A DNA stretch of 64,000 nt from Bacteroidales bacterium WCE2008 (GCA_900167925.1 FUZM01000001.1:558001-622000), one strand, 5' to 3'. Counted from the stretch's first letter, positions 34,771-45,923 are shown. A program made the numbers and translations. The notes: generated from the letters alone by a model not told the origin.

Positions 34771-35740
34771 ACTCTCTGTACGCGAATATCTCGCAGGAGA
34801 TCTCGCCAGGGTCAATGGCCTGATGCGCGAATCCCTCTCCAGCGACATAGAACTGCTTGACAAGACGAATGATGCTATAATGCAGAATTCCGGCAAGCAG
34901 CTCAGGCCGATTCTCGCCTTGCTTGTGGCAAAGGCCTGCGGTTCGCTTACGGATGACTCAATAAGATTCGCCGCCGCGACCGAACTGCTTCACAACGCGA
35001 CTCTTCTCCATGATGACGTCGCAGACAACAGCCCTACCCGCAGAGGGGCCCCTACGACAATGTCTATCCTCGGATCCAGGGCTTCGGTGCTTCTTGGTGA
35101 CTACTGGCTCGTGAAGGCGGTAGACAGGATATTGCAGGCTGAACATGAGTCCGGCACTGTCGTCAGGCTGTTCGCCAGGACTCTTTCGGATCTTGCGGAA
35201 GGAGAGATGCTCCAGCTGCAGAAGGCTGTTTCCGGCGATACCGACGAGAACGACTATCTCAGAATCATCTACAACAAGACCGCATCATTGTTCGTGGTTG
35301 CGGCCGAAGCTGCGGCAATATCAGTCAAGGCACCTGCAGAATATATGGAAGCGGTCGGCAGATATGCCAAAGCCCTGGGGCTCGCCTTCCAGATAAAAGA
35401 CGACATCTTCGACTACCAGGACAACGCATCCACCGGAAAGCCTTCCGGCCAGGACCTGCAGGAGCGCAAGATAACCTTGCCTCTTCTCGGGGCTCTGGGC
35501 AATGTCCCTGAAGCCAAGGCCGGGGAAGTCAGGAAGATGGTTTCCGGGATTCTCGCGCATCCGGAATACCAGCCGCAGATAGTGGAATTCGTGAAGCGTA
35601 ACGGAGGTATCGCATATGCCCAGAAGCGTCTGGAAGACTTCCTTGCAGAAGCCAGGGCCGCACTATCCGTTCTTCCGGACAGTATTGACAAAGAGTACCT
35701 CATGGTACTCACGGACTTCGTCTCCAAAAGAAAATCATGA
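34763..35740 (+). CDS. Polyprenyl diphosphate synthase
   Basis: 325 residues. Both aspartate-rich motifs are present: LLHDDVADNSPTRRGAPT (first, near residue 88) and QIKDDIFDYQ (second, near residue 212), together with GKQLRPIL and GDYWLVKA. It elongates farnesyl or geranylgeranyl diphosphate to the long chain used for menaquinone or as carrier lipid; likely octaprenyl or longer given residues before the first motif, which is inference. Overlaps the next gene by four bases. Confidence 0.92.
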   Translation: MDKLSVREYLAGDLARVNGLMRESLSSDIELLDKTNDAIMQNSGKQLRPILALLVAKACGSLTDDSIRFAAATELLHNATLLHDDVADNSPTRRGAPTTMSILGSRASVLLGDYWLVKAVDRILQAEHESGTVVRLFARTLSDLAEGEMLQLQKAVSGDTDENDYLRIIYNKTASLFVVAAEAAAISVKAPAEYMEAVGRYAKALGLAFQIKDDIFDYQDNASTGKPSGQDLQERKITLPLLGALGNVPEAKAGEVRKMVSGILAHPEYQPQIVEFVKRNGGIAYAQKRLEDFLAEARAALSVLPDSIDKEYLMVLTDFVSKRKS

Positions 35741-36873
35741 GATTCAAAGACATCATAGGTAACGACAACGTAGTCAAAGCCCTTGTCGGAATGGCTGACA
35801 GCGGGCGCGTTCCGCATGCCCTGATGATGTATGAAAATGACGGAGGCGGAGCCCTCGCGATAGCCCTCGCCTTCATAAGCTATCTCAACTGCAAAGACCG
35901 TCACGACGGGGACTCGTGCGGGGAATGCGCAAGCTGCAACCAGACAGACAAGCTTATCTTCCCCGATCTCCGTTTCACTTTCCCTATCACTTCAAGTACC
36001 AAGGTGTCCGGAGAGGTCTCGAAGCTTACCTGCGACAACTTTGTGCCTTACTGGAGAGAACTCGTGTCCGCTAATCCTTATTTCCTGGAGAACGAACTTT
36101 CCACAGCACTTGGCATAGAGAAGAAATCAGGAGTGATAGCAGTCGCCGAAGGCAAGGCCATAATGCAGAAACTGTCACTTTCCTCAGTGACTGACGGCTA
36201 CAGATGCATAGTCATCTGGCTGCCGGAAAAGATGAACCAGCAGACCGCAAACATGCTGCTCAAGTCCATTGAAGAACCCGAAGGAAAGACAGTATTCATC
36301 CTTATCACCCATCAGCCGGAAGCAGTGCTCCCGACCATCTCCTCCCGCTGTCTCCCGCTCAGGGTACTTCCTCTTTCCGGGGAAGAAGTCAGGAGGACTC
36401 TCGTGGAAAAGATGGGCGTGACGGAAGAAGAAGCGTCCCGCGCCGCCTTCTTCTCGGGCGGCAGCGTAGGATTCGCCCTGCACACCCTCTCCGAAGACGG
36501 AGATTTCGGTGCCATGCACGAAATCGTCGAGGACATGATAGGAAAGATGCTCGAAAGAGACTATCTCGGGACTCTCGAGATCGGCGAAGCCCTTGCGGCG
36601 ATGGAATCGCGTGAAAAACAGAAAGCTTTTTGTAACTTTGCAGGAGACTGTCTCAGAAAGATATTCATGATCCAGCAGAAGATGGACGATATCGCCGGCA
36701 TTCCGCCGGAATCGGAGGCATTCTACCGCAACGTTGCCGGCCGCTGCAGCAGGTCGTTCTGCCGCAAGGCCATTGAAATGATTAACCGGACCTCACTTAT
36801 GCTTGACAGGAATGTATCCCAGAAGATACTGTTCTGCAATATGGTGAGCCGTATGTATACCAGTATCGTATGA
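35737..36873 (+). CDS. holB: DNA polymerase III delta' subunit
   Basis: 378 residues. It is the clamp-loader delta' subunit. Near residue 25 the HALMMYENDGGGALAIALAF segment replaces a true Walker A, as expected for the non-ATP-binding delta'. A zinc module follows (CGECASC), then PEKMNQQTANMLLKSIEEPE and the SRC arginine finger (TISSRCLPLR). The C-terminal 150 residues are helical. Neighbours overlap by four bases on both sides, so it is co-translated with the prenyl synthase and RicT genes. Confidence 0.9.
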   Translation: MRFKDIIGNDNVVKALVGMADSGRVPHALMMYENDGGGALAIALAFISYLNCKDRHDGDSCGECASCNQTDKLIFPDLRFTFPITSSTKVSGEVSKLTCDNFVPYWRELVSANPYFLENELSTALGIEKKSGVIAVAEGKAIMQKLSLSSVTDGYRCIVIWLPEKMNQQTANMLLKSIEEPEGKTVFILITHQPEAVLPTISSRCLPLRVLPLSGEEVRRTLVEKMGVTEEEASRAAFFSGGSVGFALHTLSEDGDFGAMHEIVEDMIGKMLERDYLGTLEIGEALAAMESREKQKAFCNFAGDCLRKIFMIQQKMDDIAGIPPESEAFYRNVAGRCSRSFCRKAIEMINRTSLMLDRNVSQKILFCNMVSRMYTSIV

Positions 36874-38123
36874 ACGAGAACGAAAATATCAGATACGACT
36901 GCAGCCGAGGCTGTACTGTAACGAGAGGACAGGAAGACGAACTTACCTGCACCTATCGTCAGGGCTGCTGCAAACTCGAAGCCTACAACTGGCTCAAGGG
37001 CGTATCCCAGGAGCAGTATAGAGACTACTTCGAGGTCCGCTTCAAGAATACCAGGAAAGGCATCTACCGCAATGAATCCGGTCAGAGCATCAAGATCGGA
37101 GATCTCGTCATCGTCGAAGCCCAGACCGGCCATGACCTCGGAATAGTCACCCTCGAGGGACCTGTCGTAGGACGCCAGATGAAATGTCGCGGCATCGACA
37201 TGGACTCCTATGAGTTCAAGAAGATATACCGCAAGGCCAAGGCCTTCGATATCGAGAAATGGCAGGAGGCTATCGCAAGGGAGCAGGCCACGATGATAAG
37301 GGCCCGCCAGATTGCCGTGGAGCTCGGCCTCGAGATGAAGATCGGAGACGTGGAATTCCAGGGAGACGGCACCAAGGCCATATTCTACTATATCGCCGAC
37401 GGCCGCGTGGACTTCCGCCAGCTTATCAAAGTCTTCGCAGAGGAGTTCCGTATCAGGATCGAGATGAAGCAGATCGGAGCAAGGCAGGAAGCCGGCCTCA
37501 TCGGAGGTATCGGAGTCTGCGGAAGAGAGCTCTGCTGCGCCAACTATATAACCAGCTTCAAGTCTATCACGACTTCAGCCGCAAGGGCCCAGGACCTTTC
37601 GCTGAACCCGCAGAAACTCGCCGGCCAGTGCGGAAAGCTGAAGTGCTGTCTCAACTACGAAGTCGCCGCCTATATGGAGGCCCAGTCTCATCTGCCTAAG
37701 GTTCTCGAGCCTCTCGAGTTCGAAGACGGACTCGCTTATCTGGTCAAGACAGATATCCTCCGGGAGATAATGTATTTCTCTTATGAGAAGAACTCTCTCA
37801 CGGACATATATCCTCTCGACGCCGCCGAAGTCAAGGAAATCCTCAGAATGAACCGCAACGGCCAGAAGCCGGAGTCACTCAAGCTCGAACCGGAGCCTGA
37901 ACTTCCGGAGTTCGTGACCGCCGTGGGCGATGACAGCATCACCCGCTTCGACGCCCCTAAGAAGAGCCGCAGACGCAAACAGCCGGCAAAGGCCCAGAAC
38001 GGCGGCAAAGCCCAGAATAACGGCGGCAATGGCCAGAATAACGGTCAGAATAACGGAGGAAACGGCCAGAATAACGGCAAAGGCCGTCATCAGCGTCGTC
38101 CGGACAAAGGCAACCGTAAATGA
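36870..38123 (+). CDS. ricT: PSP1-domain protein (RicT/YaaT-like)
   Basis: 417 residues. The PSP1 domain spans about 40-330, with the cysteine clusters CGRELCCANYI and CGKLKCCLNYE that bind an iron-sulfur cluster in the RicAFT complex of Bacillus. In Firmicutes RicT acts in RNA processing and phosphorelay; in Bacteroidetes it lies beside holB and gldH as here. The last 55 residues are a basic, Asn/Gly/Gln repeat tail (NGGNGQNNG units, then KGRHQRRPDKGNRK), probably disordered and possibly RNA-binding. Confidence 0.88.
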   Translation: MNENENIRYDCSRGCTVTRGQEDELTCTYRQGCCKLEAYNWLKGVSQEQYRDYFEVRFKNTRKGIYRNESGQSIKIGDLVIVEAQTGHDLGIVTLEGPVVGRQMKCRGIDMDSYEFKKIYRKAKAFDIEKWQEAIAREQATMIRARQIAVELGLEMKIGDVEFQGDGTKAIFYYIADGRVDFRQLIKVFAEEFRIRIEMKQIGARQEAGLIGGIGVCGRELCCANYITSFKSITTSAARAQDLSLNPQKLAGQCGKLKCCLNYEVAAYMEAQSHLPKVLEPLEFEDGLAYLVKTDILREIMYFSYEKNSLTDIYPLDAAEVKEILRMNRNGQKPESLKLEPEPELPEFVTAVGDDSITRFDAPKKSRRRKQPAKAQNGGKAQNNGGNGQNNGQNNGGNGQNNGKGRHQRRPDKGNRK

Positions 38124-38566
38124 GAAGGGCATTCCTGATACTGTCGCTGATTATGCTGGCTTCATGCAGCCGGCCGGTCTCTGACGAGATGTTCGTAAGG
38201 ACAGGAGAAAGGGACATCCACGGGCGGTACAGTTTCGTCGTTGACATGAGTGACTCCCTGTCAAGATATGGGATCGGCATCGTGGTCATGATGGACAGTG
38301 ATGACAGGACGTTCAGGGATTTCAGCGCGTTGCCGCTGACCATCGACTGGGTATCTCCGGATAAGGAAGTCTATAGCGAAACCGTCTCCATCGGCAGGAA
38401 GTATCTCAGAGACAGCTCCTATTACACCAAGACCCTTGAAGCGGCTTACCGCAAAGGCCTTGTACCGGTGCGTTACGGGAATTGGAGACTCCGCGTGAAT
38501 ATTCCGGAGACTATCGTGGAAAAATACAATGTGACAGGGGTAGGGATAAGCCTCGAAAGAGAATAA
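38120..38566 (+). CDS. gldH: Gliding-motility lipoprotein GldH family
   Basis: 148 residues with a lipoprotein signal (LSLIMLASC, Cys near residue 16). The mature part is beta-rich and ends WRLRVNIPETIVEKYNVTGV, as in GldH. In Flavobacterium GldH is needed for gliding; in non-gliding Bacteroidales homologues persist with unknown envelope roles. Overlaps ricT by four bases; trmB starts one base after its stop. Confidence 0.85.
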   Translation: MRRAFLILSLIMLASCSRPVSDEMFVRTGERDIHGRYSFVVDMSDSLSRYGIGIVVMMDSDDRTFRDFSALPLTIDWVSPDKEVYSETVSIGRKYLRDSSYYTKTLEAAYRKGLVPVRYGNWRLRVNIPETIVEKYNVTGVGISLERE

Positions 38567-38567
38567 T

Positions 38568-39380
38568 ATGGGACACGGAAAATTAAAGAGATTCAGGGAA
38601 AACGAGACATTCGGATGTCTCCTCCAGCCTGCATCCTCGGAGGTGCTGGACAAATCCGCAGAAGGCTTCGCCCTCAAGGACCATGCAATCCGCGGCAACT
38701 GGAACCGTCAGATGTTCGCCTGCGAGCAGCCGATAGTCCTGGAACTCGGCTGCGGGAAAGGGGAGTATACCATCGACATGGCCCTGCGCAACCCGGAATT
38801 CAACTATATCGGCGTCGACATCAAAGGCGCAAGGCTCTGGAAAGGGGCCAAATACGCGACGGAGCATAATCTCCCCAATGTCGCCTTCCTTCGCACCAGA
38901 ATCGAGTTCATAGGCGCGTTTTTCGCCCCTGGAGAGGTCTCCGAAGTCTGGCTGACATTCTCCGATCCGCAGATGAAGAGCGAGAACAGCCGCCTTACCT
39001 CCCCGCGCTTCCTGGAAAGATACCGGGCATTCATGGCCCCTGGCGGAATAGTGCACCTGAAGACCGACAGCATGTTCCTGCACCAGTACAGCAAGGCCAT
39101 GGCAGAGCAGAACGGGCTGAAGATACTTGCATGTACCGAAGACCTCTACGCCACCGACCCCGAGACTCTGGCCGTCGATCCGGAAATCTACAACCGCGAC
39201 CGTCTGGCCTCGCTCTATGAGGTCCAGACATACTACGAGAGCATGTTCCTGAAACAGGGGCTCAAGATCACCTATCTCTCCTTTGTCATTGACAGGGAGG
39301 GACCATATATCTATCCCGAATTTGATGCGGATTACTGGCGCTCGGTCGAGGCCCCGCGAAAGACTTTCAACGTACTTTAG
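38568..39380 (+). CDS. trmB: tRNA (guanine-46-N7)-methyltransferase
   Basis: 270 residues. LELGCGKGEYTIDMAL is the SAM site and GVDIKGARLWKGAKYA follows; the usual DPWPKKRH motif is replaced by FSDPQMKSENSRL, the Bacteroidetes variant. The N-terminal extension of about 40 residues is also typical. It methylates G46 in the tRNA variable loop. Its stop overlaps that of convergent miaA over 39377-39380. Confidence 0.93.
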   Translation: MGHGKLKRFRENETFGCLLQPASSEVLDKSAEGFALKDHAIRGNWNRQMFACEQPIVLELGCGKGEYTIDMALRNPEFNYIGVDIKGARLWKGAKYATEHNLPNVAFLRTRIEFIGAFFAPGEVSEVWLTFSDPQMKSENSRLTSPRFLERYRAFMAPGGIVHLKTDSMFLHQYSKAMAEQNGLKILACTEDLYATDPETLAVDPEIYNRDRLASLYEVQTYYESMFLKQGLKITYLSFVIDREGPYIYPEFDADYWRSVEAPRKTFNVL

Positions 39381-40297
39381 GGCTTGACCCAGTGGATTAC
39401 CGTGCCGCGGCGTTCCATCCCGCGGAACCACGTCATCTGCCTCTTCGAGAACTGGTGGATGGCGTTGGCCAGCAGCGTCCTCATCTCGTCGAACGACAGA
39501 ATCCCGAGGACATATTGAGTCACAAACTTATACTCCAGTCCGTAATACATGAGATCGGCTGGAGCTACTCCGTTGTCTATCAACCCCTTGACTTCTTCGA
39601 TCATGCCTTCGGCGAGCCTTTCGTCCAGCCGGCGGTCAATCCGGGCTATACGCTCTTCGCGGGAAACGTCAGTCCCTATGAAATAAGTATTCTTCGGCAG
39701 GAAGCCGGTGCGGCGGACCGGATGCTCGCGCTCGTAGAAAGCGACCTCCAGCGCCCTTATGATCCTGCGCTTGGATTCCATGACCGAAGGGTCCGTGATC
39801 GGACGTAGCTCCGCCAGTTTCTCCCGCAGCTCTTCGATGTCCTCTTTCTCGAGCTCCTCGCGGAGTTTCTCGTCCGGCGGCACCTGGGGCAGGGCGTAGC
39901 CGCATGTCGCCGCCTCGATGTAAAGTCCTGAGCCTCCGCATAGTACCGGGACTTTTCCTCGGCCGGTGATGTCTTTGTAGGCGGCCTCGAAGTCATGCTG
40001 GTATTCGTAGATATTGTAGCGCGTGCCCGCGTCGGCGATGTCGATAAGGTGGTACGGGATCTCCCCGTATTCGCAGAGATCCTTGCCGGTGCCGATGTCC
40101 ATGCCCCGATAGACCTGGCGGGAGTCTCCAGATATGATCTCGGCGGCCGGCTCCGATGTTCCCCGGAGACGGGTGATCTCCCGGCAGAGATTGACGGCAA
40201 AGCGGGTCTTTCCGGAGGCTGTAGGCCCCAGGACGCAGATCAGGTCGGTTTCTCCGGCGTCGTATGCGCGCAGTATTTCGTCTATCTTCAAATCCAT
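39377..40297 (-). CDS. miaA: tRNA dimethylallyltransferase
   Basis: 306 residues from the ATG at 40297 ([19 protein letters not shown]); an ATG at 40324 precedes the -7 element and is rejected. The P-loop is LGPTASGKT, followed by [16 protein letters not shown], and RRIIRALEV is the family motif. MiaA prenylates A37 of tRNAs reading UNN codons, using dimethylallyl diphosphate. The gene stands alone on the minus strand and is predicted to be leaderless. Confidence 0.95.
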   Translation of the reverse strand: MDLKIDEILRAYDAGETDLICVLGPTASGKTRFAVNLCREITRLRGTSEPAAEIISGDSRQVYRGMDIGTGKDLCEYGEIPYHLIDIADAGTRYNIYEYQHDFEAAYKDITGRGKVPVLCGGSGLYIEAATCGYALPQVPPDEKLREELEKEDIEELREKLAELRPITDPSVMESKRRIIRALEVAFYEREHPVRRTGFLPKNTYFIGTDVSREERIARIDRRLDERLAEGMIEEVKGLIDNGVAPADLMYYGLEYKFVTQYVLGILSFDEMRTLLANAIHQFSKRQMTWFRGMERRGTVIHWVKP

Positions 40298-40302
40298 TAT
40301 GC

Positions 40303-40331
40303 CAAAGTTAGCGAAAAAAACCATATCTTTG
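40303..40331. promoter_or_regulatory. Divergent -7 elements for miaA and smpB
   Basis: Minus strand TAACTTTG (40310-40303) ends five bases before the miaA ATG. Plus strand TATCTTTG (40324-40331) ends 20 bases before the smpB ATG. Only 13 bases separate the boxes, so the two promoters overlap. Confidence 0.68.
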
Positions 40332-40351
40332 CATTCCTCACTTTAAGGATT

Positions 40352-40801
40352 ATGCCAAAAGCAAAGAGCAAAGTACAGATAAGCAACAGAAGGGCCTCGT
40401 TCGACTACGAGTTCCTGGAGACTTATACCGCTGGAATAGTGCTCGCCGGTACCGAGATAAAGTCTATCCGCGCCGGCAAAGCCTCTCTGGTGGATGCTTT
40501 CTGCTACTTTGACCAGAAAGGCCAGCTCTACGTCAAAGGCATGAATGTCGCCCAGTATTTCTGGGGATCATGGGGCCAGCACGAGCCGACCCGCGATCGC
40601 AAGCTGCTGCTTACGAAGAAAGAGCTGCGGAATCTCCGTCAGGCGGTAAGGCAGAAAGGCCTGACTATAGTCGCCGTCAAGCTCTATATCGCGGAGAACG
40701 GATATGCGAAACTGCTGATCGCCCTGGCGCGGGGAAAGAAGGAATATGACAAGCGACAGTCGATAAAAGAGAAGGATCTCAAGCGCGAACTTTCACTATA
40801 G
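40352..40801 (+). CDS. smpB: SsrA-binding protein SmpB
   Basis: 149 residues from ATG 40352. The frame is open far upstream, but that part is antisense to miaA. SmpB binds tmRNA in trans-translation. [34 protein letters not shown] and a basic C-terminal tail ([18 protein letters not shown]) are diagnostic. A terminator follows, so the gene is monocistronic. No tmRNA gene is seen nearby. Confidence 0.96.
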   Translation: MPKAKSKVQISNRRASFDYEFLETYTAGIVLAGTEIKSIRAGKASLVDAFCYFDQKGQLYVKGMNVAQYFWGSWGQHEPTRDRKLLLTKKELRNLRQAVRQKGLTIVAVKLYIAENGYAKLLIALARGKKEYDKRQSIKEKDLKRELSL

Positions 40802-40817
40802 TTCCAATATATTTCAA

Positions 40818-40850
40818 AATCCTGCTATTCGTAGCGGGATTTTTTCTTTT
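40818..40850 (+). terminator. Intrinsic terminator of smpB
   Basis: AATCCTGCTA (40818-40827), TTCG tetraloop, TAGCGGGATT (40832-40841) with one G-T pair, then TTTTTC and TTTT. A stable hairpin 17 bases after the smpB stop. Confidence 0.9.
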
Positions 40851-40868
40851 GATTATTTTCCTGACTAA

Positions 40869-42023
<1,155 letters not shown>

Positions 42024-42026
42024 GGG

Positions 42027-45000
42027 TCATCGTGTCGTCGTCAGGTTCTTTATGAAGTTTGACGGCGATATGTTGAACTGCTTCTGAAAACAGGTCGCGA
42101 AGTACGACGGCGATGAGAATCCCGTCAGATACGCGACCTCGTTTATTTTATACTTGTTCGTAGAAAGCAGTTCAGCAGCCTTCTTTAGGCGGCATATACG
42201 TATATACTCGTTGACGCTTACTCCGATATTGGCCTTGACCTTCCTGAACAGGGTGGACTTGCTGGTATGCAGAGCCTCGGTGAGAGTATCGATGTTGAGT
42301 TCCTGCTCGGATATCCTGTCGGAAATCACCTCCAGCAGCCTGTCCATGAAATCCTTGTCGATATTGTTCATGACAACGCTGTTGAAATGGGTCAGAGGCG
42401 AGGTCGCAAACTGGTTGTATGTAATCTCCCTGTTCATGAACAGGTTGTTGATCTGGGCCTTCAGAAGGTCGATGCTGAACGGCTTCTCGATATAGCCCTC
42501 CGCGCCGACATCGAGAGTCTCGATATGAGTCTTGACTCCGACCGCGGCAGTCATCAGGATTACAGGGATGTGGCTGAACTCGATATCGTTCTTGATGCGG
42601 TTGCAGAGCTGGTATCCGTCCATGACCGGCATCATGATATCGCTGATGACCATATCGACCTTATGGTTCTGGAGAACCACTATGGCGTCTTCTCCGTTGG
42701 CCGCGGACAGTACTTTATAGTCTTTTCCAAGCTCCTTGCAGAGGTACGATTTCATCTCTTCGGAATCCTCGACGACAAGCAGGCAGTGTCTTCCGCTTTC
42801 TGCTCCCTCGTCGATATATTCGTCTTTCTCCGGTTTTTCCTTGGTCTCGGCCACAATCTTCGATTTGACAGGGAATTCGAAGACAAACGAGTTGTTTTCA
42901 TTGTCGGAAGAGTCCACATACAGGTCGCCACCCAGGGCTGCCGCAAGATGGCGGGAGTATGGAAGACCGAGTCCTGTGCCGTTACTGCCTATGAGCTGGG
43001 ACGTGACAGTCCTGACCTGGTAGAACGGCATGAATATCTTTTCCCTTTCGTCTTCGGTGAGATGGTATCCGTCGCTGTCGACCCTTATCCTGATTTTGCC
43101 GTTGTCCAGACGTGTCAGGGTGAAGGCTATCTTGCTCTGGCTGTATTTGACGGCATTCGACATAAGGTTGCATATGATCTTTTCAACCTTGTCGGAATCG
43201 GTATTGACATTTATCTTACCGTCAGGTATGTCCAGAGAGAACTGTAGATGCCTGTCATGGATGGCGGTCCTGAAATAATCGGATATCTTCCTTGAGAACT
43301 GGCATATGTCGAAGTCCGAACAGTTGATGGTAATCTCTCCCTTCTCCATCTTCTTTATGTCCAGAAGCTGGTTGGTAAGGTTGAGGAGTCTTTCGGTATT
43401 GGCCTTGATCGTCATTATGTCCTCCTTCGATTTCTCCGGATAAGCCTTCTCTTCGATTATCTTCTCGACAGGCATCTTGATGAGAGAGAGAGGAGTACGT
43501 ATCTCGTGGGTGATATTCGTGAAGAAATTGATCTTGGCGTCATAGATTTCCTTCTGCTTGAGTGCCTCCATCTGGACCATCTTTTGCTCCTCTTCGAAGC
43601 GCTTTCTGCGGATATAATGCATCAGGAGCGACAGGCCGATAAGCAACGCAATGGCGATATAACAGATCTGGGCCATCATGGAAAGGTAAAGCGGAGGTAC
43701 GACCTTTATCTTCAGGGTACGATGCCCCTGAGGAGTATTGTTGCCCTCTATGCTGACGTCGAATACGTAGGTGCCCGGGGCAAGGTCGGTATAGACGGCT
43801 TTGTTTTCGGTGGTGGTGACGGTCTCTCCTTTGCCTCGTTTCATGAGACTGTATCTGTAGCGGATCGTTCCCATGTTGGAATAGCAGATTGCCGAGAATC
43901 CGATAGTAAGCGGGGTCCCGTCTTTCTTCTTGAAGGATATCTCTTCCGAGTAGATAGTGGATTTGCCTTTCTCCTTGAGAGCCTTGAATGTCTTGCCGGC
44001 TCCGGTATGGATATCGGTTATGAACAGAGTCGCATCGTCGATAGGGTTGCCGAGATTCTCCGGAGAGAATACGATGAGGCCGTTGTATGTTCCGAAATGA
44101 AGATTTCCGTTCGGGGACTGGTAGCAGGCTCCGTAGCAGTAGCTGTCGCCGACGGTGCCGTTGTCGTCCTGATAGACTTTCTCCACAATCTTGTTGTAAG
44201 GGTTGTACATGACCAGTCCCTTGATGGTGGATATCCAGATATTGCCGAGGATACCGCAGGTTATGGCGCAGGTGATGTTGGAAGGAAGTCCGTCCTCTTT
44301 TGTGATGTAAGTGAATTCGTCGTCGCTGTCTATGTTCCTGTAGCAGGCGCCTTCGCCTTCCGTGGCAATCCAGAGATTGGCCAGAGGATCTTCATAGAGA
44401 TATGTTATGTAATCCGGAGATTCCACGTATTTGAAAAGGTTCTCTGTGGCTTTCTTCTTCCAGAGACCTCTTCCGTAAGTCCCGATCCAGACATTCCCGC
44501 GGGAATCCTGGAAGCAGTAGTGCACCATGGCATTCTGGAGTTCCGGAATCTTCATTGTCTCGCGTCCCTCCCGGTACAGATAAAGTCCGGTGGCGGTACC
44601 TATATATACATAACCGTTGGAGGCCCGCATTATGTTTATTATCTGGTTGTCGCCGATATCCAGATGGTCTTTGAATTCTCCGCTCGCGGCGTCGAGAATG
44701 AAAATTCCCCTGCCGAAGGTGGCGACCCACATCTCGTCCCCGTTACGGATTATGCTGTGGTAATTGTTGACGCCGAAGCTGTTGAGCGCGGCCAGGTCCT
44801 CGATCCTTCTTTCTTTTACTATGAACCGGCAGAGGCCTCCGTCTTCGGTGCCGACCCAGATGTCCCCGTTATTGTCGGAGCAGATCGCTCTTACTATCTT
44901 GCCGGTGATGCTGGTTCCGCTGGTGTTCTTGTAGTGCTGGATGATCCTGTGCTGCGGATTATGGTAAAGATTGACTCCGCCGTGGTATGTTCCCAGCCAG

Positions 45001-45923
45001 ATGTTGCCGTCCGAGTCCTTAGTCATGCAGGTGACGTTGGTATTCGAGAGAGAATGCGGATCGTCGTCGGTGATGAAGTTCTCTGTCCCGAGAGAATCCG
45101 AGCATACCAGGACGCCCTGCAGGCAGCCTACGAGATACCGGCCCTCGTCTTCGGAGAGAATACAGTTGACCTTGATCCAGTCCTGGAGCTGGTTGATGCA
45201 GACAGCCTTGCCTGTGGTTACGTCCAGTCTGAATATGCGGTTGTCACTGGTGGAGAGTAGCAGGGTGTTATTTTCGGAAGCGGCTATGTCGCTGAATACG
45301 ACTCCCTTTTCTATATCCTCTTCCGGAAGGACGTCGAGGAAGCGGAATATGCCGGTGCTGCGGTCGAAGTATCGCAGGCTGCCTCCCATTTCCCCGAACC
45401 AGATTCGTCCGTCGTCGCTTACCGCTCCCGGCTGGGTAGAAGGGGCGAGGTTGCATGAATATGTCTCCCAGTGCCCGGCGGAGCTGATGTATCGCATTAT
45501 CCTTTTCCTGGATGAGACCCAGACGTCTCCTTCTTTGTCTATATTTATATAATTCTGGTTCTGGACCATCTTTTCGTCGACAACGGTAACGACGTCAGTC
45601 AGAGGATCATAGAAACCGATGCCATTGGAGGAGTCTATCCATATCTTGCCGTCCGGCGCTTCGACTATAGACTGGATGCGTCCGTTCATGCAGCTCTTGT
45701 GGCCTGCGGCCTCGAAGTTCCTGAACTCGGATCCGTCGAAAATGCTGAGCCCGTCTTTTGTCCCTATCCAGATAAATCCGTTGCTGTCCTGCATGCAGGA
45801 GAGAATGGTATTGCTCTGGAGACCGTCTTCGGTCCTGTAATGCCGGAAGTTACGTGGTTGGGCGAACGCGCCGGAACAGCAGATAATCAACAGCCAAAAG
45901 GCCAGAAATTTTCGAATTTTCAT
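42027..45923 (-). CDS. Hybrid two-component system regulator (HTCS)
   Basis: 1298 residues from the ATG at 45923. Signal peptide (LAFWLLIICCSGAFAQ); two periplasmic seven-bladed propellers of Reg_prop repeats (about 30-670, repeated GxIWIGTxxGL units); a Y_Y_Y domain (about 680-745); a membrane helix (about 748-768); HisKA with H-box NITHEIRTPLSL (His near 805); ATPase NLMSNAVKYSQ and GTGLGLPYSRHL; a receiver domain with phosphoacceptor Asp in VISDIMMPVMDG (near 1094) and Lys in IEKPF; and a C-terminal AraC helix-turn-helix (about 1195-1298). HTCS proteins bind an oligosaccharide in the periplasm and activate the neighbouring locus. The gene is divergent from susC. Confidence 0.96.
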   Translation of the reverse strand: MKIRKFLAFWLLIICCSGAFAQPRNFRHYRTEDGLQSNTILSCMQDSNGFIWIGTKDGLSIFDGSEFRNFEAAGHKSCMNGRIQSIVEAPDGKIWIDSSNGIGFYDPLTDVVTVVDEKMVQNQNYINIDKEGDVWVSSRKRIMRYISSAGHWETYSCNLAPSTQPGAVSDDGRIWFGEMGGSLRYFDRSTGIFRFLDVLPEEDIEKGVVFSDIAASENNTLLLSTSDNRIFRLDVTTGKAVCINQLQDWIKVNCILSEDEGRYLVGCLQGVLVCSDSLGTENFITDDDPHSLSNTNVTCMTKDSDGNIWLGTYHGGVNLYHNPQHRIIQHYKNTSGTSITGKIVRAICSDNNGDIWVGTEDGGLCRFIVKERRIEDLAALNSFGVNNYHSIIRNGDEMWVATFGRGIFILDAASGEFKDHLDIGDNQIINIMRASNGYVYIGTATGLYLYREGRETMKIPELQNAMVHYCFQDSRGNVWIGTYGRGLWKKKATENLFKYVESPDYITYLYEDPLANLWIATEGEGACYRNIDSDDEFTYITKEDGLPSNITCAITCGILGNIWISTIKGLVMYNPYNKIVEKVYQDDNGTVGDSYCYGACYQSPNGNLHFGTYNGLIVFSPENLGNPIDDATLFITDIHTGAGKTFKALKEKGKSTIYSEEISFKKKDGTPLTIGFSAICYSNMGTIRYRYSLMKRGKGETVTTTENKAVYTDLAPGTYVFDVSIEGNNTPQGHRTLKIKVVPPLYLSMMAQICYIAIALLIGLSLLMHYIRRKRFEEEQKMVQMEALKQKEIYDAKINFFTNITHEIRTPLSLIKMPVEKIIEEKAYPEKSKEDIMTIKANTERLLNLTNQLLDIKKMEKGEITINCSDFDICQFSRKISDYFRTAIHDRHLQFSLDIPDGKINVNTDSDKVEKIICNLMSNAVKYSQSKIAFTLTRLDNGKIRIRVDSDGYHLTEDEREKIFMPFYQVRTVTSQLIGSNGTGLGLPYSRHLAAALGGDLYVDSSDNENNSFVFEFPVKSKIVAETKEKPEKDEYIDEGAESGRHCLLVVEDSEEMKSYLCKELGKDYKVLSAANGEDAIVVLQNHKVDMVISDIMMPVMDGYQLCNRIKNDIEFSHIPVILMTAAVGVKTHIETLDVGAEGYIEKPFSIDLLKAQINNLFMNREITYNQFATSPLTHFNSVVMNNIDKDFMDRLLEVISDRISEQELNIDTLTEALHTSKSTLFRKVKANIGVSVNEYIRICRLKKAAELLSTNKYKINEVAYLTGFSSPSYFATCFQKQFNISPSNFIKNLTTTR

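Noticed and set aside
43506..45260. 584-codon open frame antisense to the hybrid regulator
   Set aside because: It mirrors the codon bias of the regulator on the opposite strand; it has no recognisable domain and the regulator is intact and well supported.
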